A stretch of 64,000 nucleotides of DNA. Source: RYN-230 sp036509255 (lineage in GTDB: Bacteria; Actinomycetota; Actinomycetes; Streptosporangiales; Streptosporangiaceae). The DNA lies in the NCBI GenBank assembly GCA_036509255.1, contig DATCFY010000190.1, positions 1 to 64,000 of the forward strand, in the 5' to 3' direction. Of this stretch, positions 52,105 to 60,468 are shown one piece after another. The position numbers and the translations under genes are program-made. Each line of letters starts with the position of its first letter. Position 1 is the stretch's first letter. The notes below the pieces were generated by a model. It was not told the origin of the DNA. It ran no database searches and saw nothing but the letters and a program-made list of their open reading frames with translations.

Positions 52105-52122
52105 TGGTATGACTGGTATGAA
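52105..52122 (+). promoter_or_regulatory. Direct repeat TGGTATGAC/TGGTATGAA in the divergent region
   Basis: Two adjacent 9-bp repeats between the GntR paralogue 2 gene and the small ORFs, overlapping the start of the 59-residue ORF. Nearby GATCGGTATAACC is similar. It may be a GntR operator, or simply coding sequence. Confidence 0.3.
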
Positions 52123-52288
52123 ACAGATCATGAGGTTGAGTCTAGCAGCAGGGCTCTTTGGATTGATCGGAATGGACCAGGCCGTACGCAACATTTTCAT
52201 CACTCCGGCCACCCATACCGGAGCGGTGGGCCCAGAACGGGGTCGGACACCACCGGCCCCGACCGGAAGCGAAGGGGACGCTCCATGA
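52109..52288 (+). CDS. Small 59-residue protein, overlapping the next gene
   Basis: ATG at 52109 with AAAGG 5 nt upstream. Sequence start MTGMKQIMRLSLAAGLFGL, then an amphipathic/hydrophobic segment and a Pro/Gly-rich C-terminus ending SEGDAP. Its TGA overlaps the ATG of the following small membrane protein (ATGA), which argues that it is translated. The first half uses many A/T-ending codons, unlike housekeeping genes in the window. No family recognised; small hydrophobic proteins near KorSA-type regulators are common in conjugative elements. Confidence 0.5.
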   Translation: MTGMKQIMRLSLAAGLFGLIGMDQAVRNIFITPATHTGAVGPERGRTPPAPTGSEGDAP

Positions 52289-52515
52289 GTGCGGTAATCA
52301 TCGTCCTAGCCCTAGTGATCTTCGTTGCCGGAGCCGTCGCCGGCGGCATCCTGCTCGTCAGCTGGGGCATCCGGCGGGAGGAGCGGGATTTTTCGCTGAC
52401 CCGCCAGGCCCCGGACCAGGTCAGCCTGGGAACCCGCCGCGTGACCGGCCTCTACGTCCGTCGCCGGACTGACCTCTCCCATCCGCTGGCCCGCCGGGAA
52501 GACACGCTCGTCTAG
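52285..52515 (+). CDS. Small single-helix membrane protein
   Basis: 76 residues. The N-terminal helix (IIVLALVIFVAGAVAGGILLVSWG) is followed by a basic cytoplasmic tail (IRREERDFSLTRQAPDQ, GTRRVTGLYVRRRTDL). The start overlaps the stop of the 59-residue ORF and has AAGGGGA upstream. The conserved-looking tail suggests a real gene. Function unknown; possibly linked to the GntR paralogue 2 unit. Confidence 0.65.
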   Translation: MSAVIIVLALVIFVAGAVAGGILLVSWGIRREERDFSLTRQAPDQVSLGTRRVTGLYVRRRTDLSHPLARREDTLV

Positions 52516-52611
52516 CGCGCCGCGGGCGAGGCCGGCCGGGGCCGGGAGGGGACCCTGGCCCTGGCCGGCCAGCCGGAGGGACCCCGGCCCCCGGCCGGCC
52601 AGCGGGAGGCG

Positions 52612-52649
52612 TCCGCGCCGCACCATCGCGGGGCATGGTGCGGCGCGGA
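52612..52649. terminator. 15-bp-stem hairpin, probable terminator
   Basis: Perfect stem TCCGCGCCGCACCAT / ATGGTGCGGCGCGGA with an 8-nt loop, about 97 bp after the small membrane ORF and before the methionine synthase promoter. No U-tract. A GC-rich imperfect repeat (GGCCGGCCAGCSGGAGG) precedes it. Confidence 0.6.
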
Positions 52650-52753
52650 TCCCTGTCCGCACCCGTCCCGGGAGTTCCGGGTCACGCCGGCTCCCGGCCA
52701 GGCCGTACGCGCATCGTCCCGGCAGGTCAACCGGATCTCACGGTCCCGAACAC

Positions 52754-52759
52754 TAAGCT
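52754..52759 (+). promoter_or_regulatory. -10 element (TAAGCT) for a leaderless core-methionine-synthase gene
   Basis: TAAGCT ends seven bases before the GTG at 52767; no ribosome site is present. Confidence 0.5.
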
Positions 52760-52766
52760 CGCTAGG

Positions 52767-53909
52767 GTGGCAGACTCCGCAACTCCAGCCCCTTATCCCT
52801 GGCCACCGCAATCGGCCACCGGCGTCGGCTCCCTGCCCGGCACCGATCCGCTCGAGGCCATGCGGATCATCTTCGACCAGCTCCCGGAGCTGCCCCACCT
52901 GGTCGAGCTCCCGGACCGCGGCGTGGGCGCCGACATGATCGGCCGGACCTCGGCGCTGCTGATCGACCTGCCCGTGGACACGACCACCCGCGGCTGGCGC
53001 CTGGCCGACCGCCCGGGCCGGGACCTGCGCCGCGCCCAGTCCCTGCTGGCCCGGGACCTGGACGCCCTGGAAGAGGCGGCCGACGGCTACCGGGGCACGC
53101 TGAAGCTGCAGGTCTGCGGGCCGTGGACGATGGCGGCCAGCCTCGAGCTGGCCCGTAGCCAGGAACCCGTGCTGGCCGACCCGGGCGCGGTCCGGGATCT
53201 GACCGATTCGCTGGCCGAGGGGGTGGCCGCGCACGTGGCCGGGGTGCAGGCCCGGGTGCCCGGCGCGCGGCTGCTGCTCCAGCTGGACGAGCCCGCGCTG
53301 CCCACCGTGCTGGCCGGCGACGTGCCGAGCGCGAGCGGGTTCAACCGGGTCCGCTCGGTCGAGGACTTCGACGCCGAGTCGGCGCTGCGCGCGGTGCTGT
53401 CCGCCACGACGGCGCCCACCCTCGTGCACTGCTGCGGAATGTCAGCCCCCGTTGGCATCATCAGGGGGGCGGGCGCGGACGGAGCGGGGTTCGACCTGGG
53501 CATGCTGCGCCGGGGGGAGGAAGAGGTGCTGGCCGAGGCGGTCGAGGCGGGGCTCGGGATCTTCGTAGGCGCGGTGCCTGCCACGCCCGGGCCAGCTACC
53601 CCCGCGGCAGCACCGGCCGGCCCGCCGCGGGCCAACGGCAGCGCAGCGGACGCTAATTCTCCGCAACGGAACCGTTCAGGCACACTGCCCAGCGCCAGGA
53701 TGGCGGCGGACCGGGCGGTAGAGCTATGGCGCCGGATGGGGTGGCCGGTGGGGCGCCAGCCCGGTGCGGCCGGGGTCGCGGCCCAGGTGGTGATCACCCC
53801 GGGCTGCGGTCTGGCCGGTGCGCCGCCGGAGTACGCGCGGGCCGCGCTGGCCTCCTGCCGTGACGCGGCCCGGATGCTTCCCGAGCTGATCGAGGAGGAG
53901 GCGCCGTGA
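52767..53909 (+). CDS. Methionine synthase, short cobalamin-independent (core MetE) type
   Basis: A 380-residue UROD/MetE-like barrel, resembling the actinobacterial short methionine synthases with only the catalytic barrel. TGVGSLPGTDPLEAMRIIF at the N-terminus and QLDEPALPTVL are family features. Probable zinc ligands are the His/Cys in LVHCCGMSAP and the late Cys in VITPGCGLAGAPPEYA. Methyl donor and acceptor are unproven; short forms may use methylated corrinoid protein. A Pro/Ala/Gly-rich linker of about 40 residues contains SPQRNRS, encoded by the dispersed element (copy D). The stop overlaps ligA (GTGA). Confidence 0.82.
   Translation: MADSATPAPYPWPPQSATGVGSLPGTDPLEAMRIIFDQLPELPHLVELPDRGVGADMIGRTSALLIDLPVDTTTRGWRLADRPGRDLRRAQSLLARDLDALEEAADGYRGTLKLQVCGPWTMAASLELARSQEPVLADPGAVRDLTDSLAEGVAAHVAGVQARVPGARLLLQLDEPALPTVLAGDVPSASGFNRVRSVEDFDAESALRAVLSATTAPTLVHCCGMSAPVGIIRGAGADGAGFDLGMLRRGEEEVLAEAVEAGLGIFVGAVPATPGPATPAAAPAGPPRANGSAADANSPQRNRSGTLPSARMAADRAVELWRRMGWPVGRQPGAAGVAAQVVITPGCGLAGAPPEYARAALASCRDAARMLPELIEEEAP
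53658..53679 (+). repeat. Dispersed CCGCAACG(G)AACC element, copy D
   Basis: TCTCCGCAACGGAACCGTTC inside the methionine synthase gene, encoding SPQRNRS. Copy A in galT encodes SPQRTRS in the same frame. Confidence 0.5.
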
Positions 53910-56077
53910 CCCAGCCGTCGGGCGGGATTCCCGGGTCGGACGTGGATGCGGCGGCCCGGCACCGGCATGCCGAGCTGAGCGCGGAGATCACCGAGGCCAA
54001 TCACCGCTACCACGTGCTGGACTCGCCGACGATCTCGGACGCGGAGTACGACGCGCGGATGCGTGAGCTCCGGGCCCTCGAGGAGCGCTACCCCGAGCTG
54101 CGCACCCCGGACTCGCCCACCCAGAGAGTGGGCGGCGCGATCTCCACTGAGTTCACCGCGGTCGATCACCTGGAACGGCTGCTCAGCCTGGACAACGCGT
54201 TCTCCGCCGAGGAACTCGACGCCTGGGCGGCCCGGGCCGAGCGCCTCGGCGGGACGGGGCCCTACCTGCTGGAGCTGAAGATCGACGGCCTGGCCGTGGA
54301 CCTGGTGTACCGGGATGGCGCCCTGATCAGGGCCGCGACCCGCGGTGACGGGGTAACCGGCGAGGATGTGACGCCGAACATCCGCACGATCGAGTCGGTC
54401 CCGCTCCGGCTGCGGGGCCCGGACGTCCCGGAGACGCTGGAGGTCCGGGGCGAGGTGTTCCTGCCCGTGGCGGCGTTCCACGAGCTGAATGAGCGGCTGA
54501 CCGCGATGGGCCGGCCGCCGTTCGCCAACCCGCGCAACTCGGCCGCGGGCTCGCTGCGTCAGAAGGACCCGCGGGTCACCGCGACCCGGCCGCTGGGACT
54601 GATCGTGCACGGGGTGGGGTTCACCACGGGCGGGGACCCGGAAACCCACTCCGGCTGGTACGAGCGGCTGGGCGGGTGGGGGCTGCCGGTCAGCGACCTG
54701 TTCCGGGTGACGCCGGATCTGGACGGGGTGCGGGACTACATCACGCACTACGGCGAGCACCGGCACGACACGCCCTATGAGATCGACGGGGTCGTGGTCA
54801 AGATCGACCGGCTCGACCTGCAGCGCCAGCTGGGCCACACCAGCCGCGCGCCGCGCTGGGCCATCGCCTACAAGTACCCGCCCGAGGAGGTCAACACCCG
54901 GCTCCTGGACATCCGGGTGAATGTGGGCCGGACCGGGCGGGTCACCCCGTTCGCGGTCATGGAGCCGGTGGTGGTCAGCGGGTCGACGGTGGACCGGGCC
55001 ACGCTGCACAACGCCGACGAGGTGGCCCGTAAGGGCGTGCTCATCGGCGACATGGTCGTGCTGCGCAAGGCCGGCGATGTGATCCCCGAGGTGGTCGGGC
55101 CGGTCGTGGACGTGCGCACCGGGGAAGAGCGCGCGTTCGAGTTCCCTACGGTGTGCCCGGCGTGCGGCACCCCGCTGGCCCGGGAGGACGGCGGGGTGGA
55201 CTGGCGCTGCCCGAACACCCGGGCCTGCCCGGCCCAGCTGCGGGAGCGGCTGTTCCACCTGGCCGGCCGCGGCGCGCTGGACATCGAGGTGCTCGGCTAT
55301 GAGGCGGTGAGCGCGCTGCTCGATTCGGGTCTGGTCACCGACGAGGGTGATCTGTTCGCGCTGACCGACGAGGACCTGGCCACGTCGTCTTTCTTCGTGA
55401 ACAAGCAGGGCAGCCTGACCGTGAACGCGGCCAAGCTGGCCGGGAAGTTGGACGAGGCCCGGTACCGGCCGCTCTGGCGGATCCTGGTCGCCCTGTCCAT
55501 CCGGCACGTGGGCCCGACCGCCGCCCGGGCCCTCGCGGCCCAGTTCGGCTCGGTCGACGCGATCGTGTCCGCCTCGGCGGAGGAGCTGGCCGCGGTGGAC
55601 GGAGTGGGCCCGAAGATCGCGGACTCGGTGATCGAGTGGTTCGGCGTGGACTGGCACCAGGCGATCGTGGCGAAGTGGCGGGAGGCCGGTGTCCAGCTCG
55701 CGACGCCCGGCTGGACACCGCCGCCTGCGCCCGAGGCTGGCGCGGGCGCCGAGGCCGGAGGCCCGCCGCTGTCCGGCGTGACCGTCGTGATCACCGGCAG
55801 CCTGGACTCCTTCACCCGCGACGAGGCCGCGGAGGCGGTCCAGGCCCGGGGCGGGAAAGTGACCTCCTCGGTATCGAAGAAGACGGCCTTCCTGATCGCC
55901 GGGGACAAGGCCGGCAGTAAGCACGACAAGGCGCTCACGCTGGGCGTACCCGTACTCGACGAGGCGGGTTTCCGGGTGCTGCTGGACAATGGCCCGGCCG
56001 CGGCCGCCGAGGCGGCGCAGCCGCAGGGCACAAGCCCTGATGCCGCCGGGGCTCCCGGGCCCGCCGATGACTCGTGA
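53906..56077 (+). CDS. ligA: NAD-dependent DNA ligase
   Basis: Seals nicks with NAD, essential for replication. The protein has 723 residues: N-terminal Ia domain (HRYHVLDSPTISDAEYD), adenylation domain with the nucleophile Lys in LELKIDGLAVDL (about residue 125), OB fold, a four-Cys zinc finger (CPACG ... CPNTRACPAQ), helix-hairpin-helix domain (HVGPTAARALAAQFG, VDGVGPKIADSVIEWF) and the C-terminal BRCT domain (VTVVITGSLDSFTRDEAAEAV). GTG start coupled to the upstream methionine synthase. Confidence 0.96.
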   Translation: MTQPSGGIPGSDVDAAARHRHAELSAEITEANHRYHVLDSPTISDAEYDARMRELRALEERYPELRTPDSPTQRVGGAISTEFTAVDHLERLLSLDNAFSAEELDAWAARAERLGGTGPYLLELKIDGLAVDLVYRDGALIRAATRGDGVTGEDVTPNIRTIESVPLRLRGPDVPETLEVRGEVFLPVAAFHELNERLTAMGRPPFANPRNSAAGSLRQKDPRVTATRPLGLIVHGVGFTTGGDPETHSGWYERLGGWGLPVSDLFRVTPDLDGVRDYITHYGEHRHDTPYEIDGVVVKIDRLDLQRQLGHTSRAPRWAIAYKYPPEEVNTRLLDIRVNVGRTGRVTPFAVMEPVVVSGSTVDRATLHNADEVARKGVLIGDMVVLRKAGDVIPEVVGPVVDVRTGEERAFEFPTVCPACGTPLAREDGGVDWRCPNTRACPAQLRERLFHLAGRGALDIEVLGYEAVSALLDSGLVTDEGDLFALTDEDLATSSFFVNKQGSLTVNAAKLAGKLDEARYRPLWRILVALSIRHVGPTAARALAAQFGSVDAIVSASAEELAAVDGVGPKIADSVIEWFGVDWHQAIVAKWREAGVQLATPGWTPPPAPEAGAGAEAGGPPLSGVTVVITGSLDSFTRDEAAEAVQARGGKVTSSVSKKTAFLIAGDKAGSKHDKALTLGVPVLDEAGFRVLLDNGPAAAAEAAQPQGTSPDAAGAPGPADDS

Positions 56078-56267
56078 TAATGACGCTTCAGCTGTGCCGG
56101 AAATTGATTACGCCGCCCTGCAGTGCGCTGAGCTGGGAAATCGTCGTTGTTCAGCAATGCGCTGTAACGCATAGTGTGCGATTGGCTTCGCGAAGTACTG
56201 TTTTCGCCGTACCCTTCTGACAGAGCTACACGTATCCCCGCCGGCTGGCTGCGGCCACGAGGACACC

Positions 56268-58541
56268 ATGAGGGACGCGAACGACACCAGGGACATCGGT
56301 CCGCGGATCGGTTCCCCCCTGTGGAACTACATCACCGCTGTCACAGTGGCGGGTTTCGGTGCTCTGCTGGTCGCGGTACGCGGCCTGCCCGGTTCGGGCG
56401 CCGCCGGGCTGCTGGACCACCCGCTGCTGTGGGTCCTCGCCGCCCTGGCCCTCCTCGGCGAGCTCAAGCGGATCGTGACGCCGGGCAAGTCCGGGCCCGA
56501 CGCCGCCGCGCTCTCGGTGACCTTCTGTTTCGCCGCCCTGCTCTACTGGGGCTTCCCGGTCGCCGCGCTGCTCCGGGCGGTCACCACGCTCGTAGTCGCG
56601 CTCGCCGCCCGCCGCCCGGTGTTCCGGGCCCTCTTCAACGTCGCGCAGCTCACCCTGAGCCTGGCCGCGGCCGCCGTGGTCCTCGCCGCTGCCCATATCC
56701 ACCTGGCGCCGGCCCGGCCCTGGGTCCCGGCCGGAACCCAGGTTGCCGTGGTCGGCCTGGCCGCGGCTGCCTACTTCGCCTGCAACTTCCTGCTCGTCGG
56801 CGTGGCCGCGGCGCTGCACGGGCGGGCCCCCGTCCTGCCCACGCTGCGCAAGGCCCTGTCCTACCAGGCGTTCGTCACGCTGGCGCTGCTATCCGCGGGG
56901 CCGCTGGTAGTCGTGGTGATGAACCGCTCGGTGCTGCTGGTCCTGTTGTTCCTGCTGCCGCTCACCGCGATCTACGCCAACGCGGCCATGTCGCTGAACC
57001 GCGAGTACCAGGCACTGCACGATCACCTGACCGGGCTGCCCAACCGCACACTGCTGCTGCGCCGGACGGCTGAGGCGCTGGCCGCGGCCAGCCGCACCGG
57101 CGCCAAGTGCGGCTTCCTCCTGCTGGACCTGGACCGGTTCAAGGAAGTCAACGACACGCTCGGGCACCCGCTGGGTGACGGGCTGCTCCAGGTGATCGCC
57201 TACCGGCTGGCCCGCAGCGTGCGGCCAGGCGATGTGGTGGCCCGGCTCGGCGGCGACGAGTTCGCGGTGCTGCTGCCCGCGGTGCGGACCATCACCGTGG
57301 CCACCGAGGTGGCCGCGCGGCTGCGCGCCGCCCTGGCCGAGCCGGTGCGCCTGGAGGGCATGTCGTTCGAGATTGAGGCCAGCGTGGGCATCGCGCTCTA
57401 CCCGGACGACGGCGTCACGGTGGAAGTGCTCTTGCAGCGCGCGGACGTGGCCATGTACCTGGCCAAGGAACGGCGCACCGGGGTCGAGACCTATGTGGCG
57501 CGCGCGGACCGCTACTCTCCGGCGCGGCTTTCCCTCCTCGGCGACCTGCGCCGCGGAATCGACCAGGGCGAGTTCGAGCTGCACTACCAGCCCAAGGTGT
57601 TCCTGGCCACCGGCCGGACCGCCGGGATGGAAGCGCTGGTGCGCTGGCGGCATCCGCACCGCGGGCTGATCGGCCCGGCCGAGTTCATCCCGCTGGCCGA
57701 GCAGTCCTTCCTGATGCGTGAGCTGACCGCGCACGTGGTCCAGCTCGCGCTCAGGCAGGCGTCGGCCTGGCAGCGCCACGGGCTGGCGGCCCAGCTGGCG
57801 GTGAACGTCTCTCGCCGCGACCTGGTGGGCGGCAGCCTCGCCGTCACGATCGAGCGCGAGCTCGCCGAGCAGGGCCTGCCCGCCGCCGCCCTGCAGCTGG
57901 AGATCAGCGAGCGGGCCCTGACCCGCGAGACCGCGGAGATCGCGGGCGGCCTGGGCGCGCTCCGGGCGCTCGGCATCGATCTCAGCGTGGACGACTTCGG
58001 GACCGGTCACTCGTCGGTGGGCCGGCTGAAGGAGATGTCCATCGGCGAAGTGAAGATCGATCCCTCCTTCACCGCCGGGGTGGCCAATAACCCGGACACC
58101 GAGCTGATCGTGCGCTCGGCGGTGCACCTGCTGCGCGGACTCGGCATCCGCTCGGTGGCCGAGGGGGTCGAATCGCCGCAGGTCGCGGCCACCTTGCGGA
58201 CCATGGGCTGTGACGCGGCCCAGGGCTGGCAGTTCAGCCGGCCCCTGGCCGCGGCCGCCGCCACCGCCTGGCTGGCGGACCGGCGTCCCACCCCGGCCCC
58301 GGCCCCGGCCACGGGGGCGGCCACGGGGGCGGCCGTGCCCGCCGCGATGTCCGCCCCGGGCACCGGGCCAGGCGGCCGGCCCGCGCCCGCCGCCCCCGCC
58401 GTGCTCCCTGCTCCCGCCGTGTTTGCGGCCCCCGCGGCGCCGGCCGCGTCCGGTCCGCTGCCGGCCAGCATGCTGGGAGCTGCCCCGGAGCCGAGCCCGG
58501 TGCCCGGAGACGACTGCCTGGACGCCGCGGCCCGGCCGTAA
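56268..58541 (+). CDS. Membrane GGDEF-EAL c-di-GMP enzyme (RmdB-like)
   Basis: 757 residues. About six to seven hydrophobic helices (residues about 20-240) anchor it. The GGDEF domain has an intact GGDEF (328-332) and LDLDRFKEVNDTLGH. The EAL domain is intact: EALVRWRHP (E455), NVSRRDL, LEISERAL, DDFGTGHSS, KIDPSF, AEGVESP, GCDAAQGWQFSRP. Both synthesis and hydrolysis motifs are present, so the net activity is not predictable. The position after ligA and before gatC matches rmdB (SCO5495) of Streptomyces coelicolor, a c-di-GMP phosphodiesterase in my recollection. A Pro/Ala-rich C-tail follows. Start ATG with GAGG upstream. Confidence 0.88.
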   Translation: MRDANDTRDIGPRIGSPLWNYITAVTVAGFGALLVAVRGLPGSGAAGLLDHPLLWVLAALALLGELKRIVTPGKSGPDAAALSVTFCFAALLYWGFPVAALLRAVTTLVVALAARRPVFRALFNVAQLTLSLAAAAVVLAAAHIHLAPARPWVPAGTQVAVVGLAAAAYFACNFLLVGVAAALHGRAPVLPTLRKALSYQAFVTLALLSAGPLVVVVMNRSVLLVLLFLLPLTAIYANAAMSLNREYQALHDHLTGLPNRTLLLRRTAEALAAASRTGAKCGFLLLDLDRFKEVNDTLGHPLGDGLLQVIAYRLARSVRPGDVVARLGGDEFAVLLPAVRTITVATEVAARLRAALAEPVRLEGMSFEIEASVGIALYPDDGVTVEVLLQRADVAMYLAKERRTGVETYVARADRYSPARLSLLGDLRRGIDQGEFELHYQPKVFLATGRTAGMEALVRWRHPHRGLIGPAEFIPLAEQSFLMRELTAHVVQLALRQASAWQRHGLAAQLAVNVSRRDLVGGSLAVTIERELAEQGLPAAALQLEISERALTRETAEIAGGLGALRALGIDLSVDDFGTGHSSVGRLKEMSIGEVKIDPSFTAGVANNPDTELIVRSAVHLLRGLGIRSVAEGVESPQVAATLRTMGCDAAQGWQFSRPLAAAAATAWLADRRPTPAPAPATGAATGAAVPAAMSAPGTGPGGRPAPAAPAVLPAPAVFAAPAAPAASGPLPASMLGAAPEPSPVPGDDCLDAAARP

Positions 58542-58569
58542 TACCGTCAGCCCGCTCCGGGCCCGGGCC

Positions 58570-58575
58570 TAGGAT
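58570..58575 (+). promoter_or_regulatory. -10 element (TAGGAT) for leaderless gatC
   Basis: TAGGAT ends seven bases before the ATG at 58583 and overlaps an earlier in-frame ATG at 58574, which would then not be transcribed. Confidence 0.5.
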
Positions 58576-58582
58576 GGCTTCC

Positions 58583-58876
58583 ATGTCCATTGCCCGCGCC
58601 GAAGTGGCCCACCTGGCCCGGCTGTCGAGACTGGCCCTGACCGACGAGGAACTGGATCACTTCGCGGTCCAGCTGGACCAGATCATCTCGGCCGTCGCGC
58701 GGGTCCAGGAGGTCGCGGCGGAGGGCATCCCGCCGACCTCGCACGCGGTGCCGGTGACCAACGTGTTCCGCGAGGACGTGGTGGTCCCCCCGCTCGGTGC
58801 GGACAAGGCACTAGACCAGGCGCCGGCCGTGGAGCAGCAGCGGTTCCGCGTCCCCCGGATCCTGGATGAGGACTGA
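58583..58876 (+). CDS. gatC: Asp/Glu-tRNA(Asn/Gln) amidotransferase subunit C
   Basis: 97-residue structural subunit that belts GatA and GatB. Family sequence VAHLARLSRLALTDEELDHFAVQLDQII and ILDED end. I favour the ATG at 58583 over 58574 because of the -10 position. gatA starts 2 bp later. Confidence 0.93.
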   Translation: MSIARAEVAHLARLSRLALTDEELDHFAVQLDQIISAVARVQEVAAEGIPPTSHAVPVTNVFREDVVVPPLGADKALDQAPAVEQQRFRVPRILDED

Positions 58877-58878
58877 TC

Positions 58879-60468
58879 GTGAACGACGAGACCAGGCCAG
58901 GCGAAGCCATGCCCGCCCCGGGCCACGCAGCTGAGCTGACCCGGATGACCGCGGCCGAACTCGCCGCGGCGATCGCGGCCGGGCAGGTGTCGGCGCGGGA
59001 AGTCATCGAGGCCCACCTGGGCCGGATCGACGCCGCCGAGCCGGAACTGCACGCGTTCCTGCACGTCGCGGCGGACAGCGCCCGGGCCGCCGCCGCCGCG
59101 GTGGACGAGCGTCGCGCGGCCGGGGAGGTGCTCGGGCCGCTGGCTGGCGTGCCGCTGGCCCTCAAGGACGTATTCACCACCACGGACATGCCCACCACCT
59201 GCGCCTCCCGCATCCTCGGCGAGTGGCGGCCGCCCTACGACGCGACCGTGACCCGGCGGCTCCGCCAGGCCGGCGTGGTCCTGCTGGGCAAGACGAACAT
59301 GGACGAGTTCGCGATGGGCTCGTCCACCGAGAACTCCGCGTACGGCCCGTCCCGCAACCCGTGGGACCTGGCCCGGGTGCCCGGTGGCTCGTCAGGCGGC
59401 TCGGCCGCCGCGGTCGCGGGCTTCGAGGCGCCGCTGGGCATCGGCACCGACACGGGCGGGTCCATCCGGCAGCCCGCCGCGGTGTGCGGGATCGTCGGGG
59501 TCAAGCCCACCTACGGCGGCTCGTCCCGGTACGGGCTGATCGCGTTCGCGTCGTCGCTGGACACTCCCGGCCCGCTGGCCCGTACCGTGCTGGACGCGGC
59601 GCTGCTGCACGAGGCGATCTCCGGGCATGACCCATCCGACTCGACTTCGGTGGACGCACCCGTCCCGCCCGTGGTGGCCGCCGCCCGGCAGGCGGACGTG
59701 AGCGGCCTGCGCATCGGGGTGGTCCCGGAGCTGGCCGGTGATGGCTACCAGGCCGGGGTGCTGGCCCGGTTCAACGAGGCTGTCGAGCTCCTGGAGTCCC
59801 TGGGCGCCAAGATCGTCGAGATTTCCTGCCCGCACTTCAGCTACGCGCTGGCCGCCTACTACCTGATCGCGCCCAGCGAGTGCTCCTCCAACCTGGCCCG
59901 GTTCGACGGCATGCGGTACGGGCTGCGGGTCGGGGACGACGGCACGCGCAGCGCGGAAGAGGTCATGTCGCTGACCCGGGCCGCGGGATTCGGTCCCGAG
60001 GTGAAGCGCCGCATCATGCTTGGCACCTACGCGCTGTCGAGTGGTTACTACGACGCCTACTACGGCAAGGCCCAGCAGGTGCGGACCCTCATCACCCGGG
60101 ATTTCGAGGCCGCGTTCGAGCAGGTCGACGTCCTGATCTCGCCGACCACCCCGACCACCGCCTTTCCCATCGGCGAGCGTGCCGACGACCCGATGAGCAT
60201 GTACCTCGCGGACCTGTGCACGATCCCGTCGAACCTGGCCGGCAACGCGGCCCTGTCGCTGCCGTGCGGGCTCGCGCCCGAGGATGGCCTGCCGGTGGGC
60301 TTGCAGATCATGGCGCCGGTGCTGGCCGATGACCGGGTCTACCGGGTGGCCGCGGCCGTGGAGGCCGCGCTCACCCAGCGGCGCGGCACGCCGCTGCTCG
60401 ACGCGATCCGCGGGCCGGCCGGCCTGCCCGCACCGCAGGCTTCTCATCCCGGAGGGAGCAGCGCATGA
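58879..60468 (+). CDS. gatA: Asp/Glu-tRNA(Asn/Gln) amidotransferase subunit A
   Basis: Glutaminase subunit generating ammonia for amidation of Glu-tRNA(Gln) or Asp-tRNA(Asn). The protein has 529 residues in the amidase signature family. The Lys-Ser-Ser triad is visible: Lys in PLALKDVFTT (about residue 95), cis-Ser in GTDTGGSIRQPA and nucleophile Ser in PGGSSGGSAAAV. Tight operon gatC-gatA-gatB; its stop overlaps gatB as ATGA. Confidence 0.96.
   Translation: MNDETRPGEAMPAPGHAAELTRMTAAELAAAIAAGQVSAREVIEAHLGRIDAAEPELHAFLHVAADSARAAAAAVDERRAAGEVLGPLAGVPLALKDVFTTTDMPTTCASRILGEWRPPYDATVTRRLRQAGVVLLGKTNMDEFAMGSSTENSAYGPSRNPWDLARVPGGSSGGSAAAVAGFEAPLGIGTDTGGSIRQPAAVCGIVGVKPTYGGSSRYGLIAFASSLDTPGPLARTVLDAALLHEAISGHDPSDSTSVDAPVPPVVAAARQADVSGLRIGVVPELAGDGYQAGVLARFNEAVELLESLGAKIVEISCPHFSYALAAYYLIAPSECSSNLARFDGMRYGLRVGDDGTRSAEEVMSLTRAAGFGPEVKRRIMLGTYALSSGYYDAYYGKAQQVRTLITRDFEAAFEQVDVLISPTTPTTAFPIGERADDPMSMYLADLCTIPSNLAGNAALSLPCGLAPEDGLPVGLQIMAPVLADDRVYRVAAAVEAALTQRRGTPLLDAIRGPAGLPAPQASHPGGSSA

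Noticed and set aside
53087..55924. Long minus-strand open frame opposite the methionine synthase gene and ligA
   Set aside because: Low-complexity composition and complete overlap with conserved genes.
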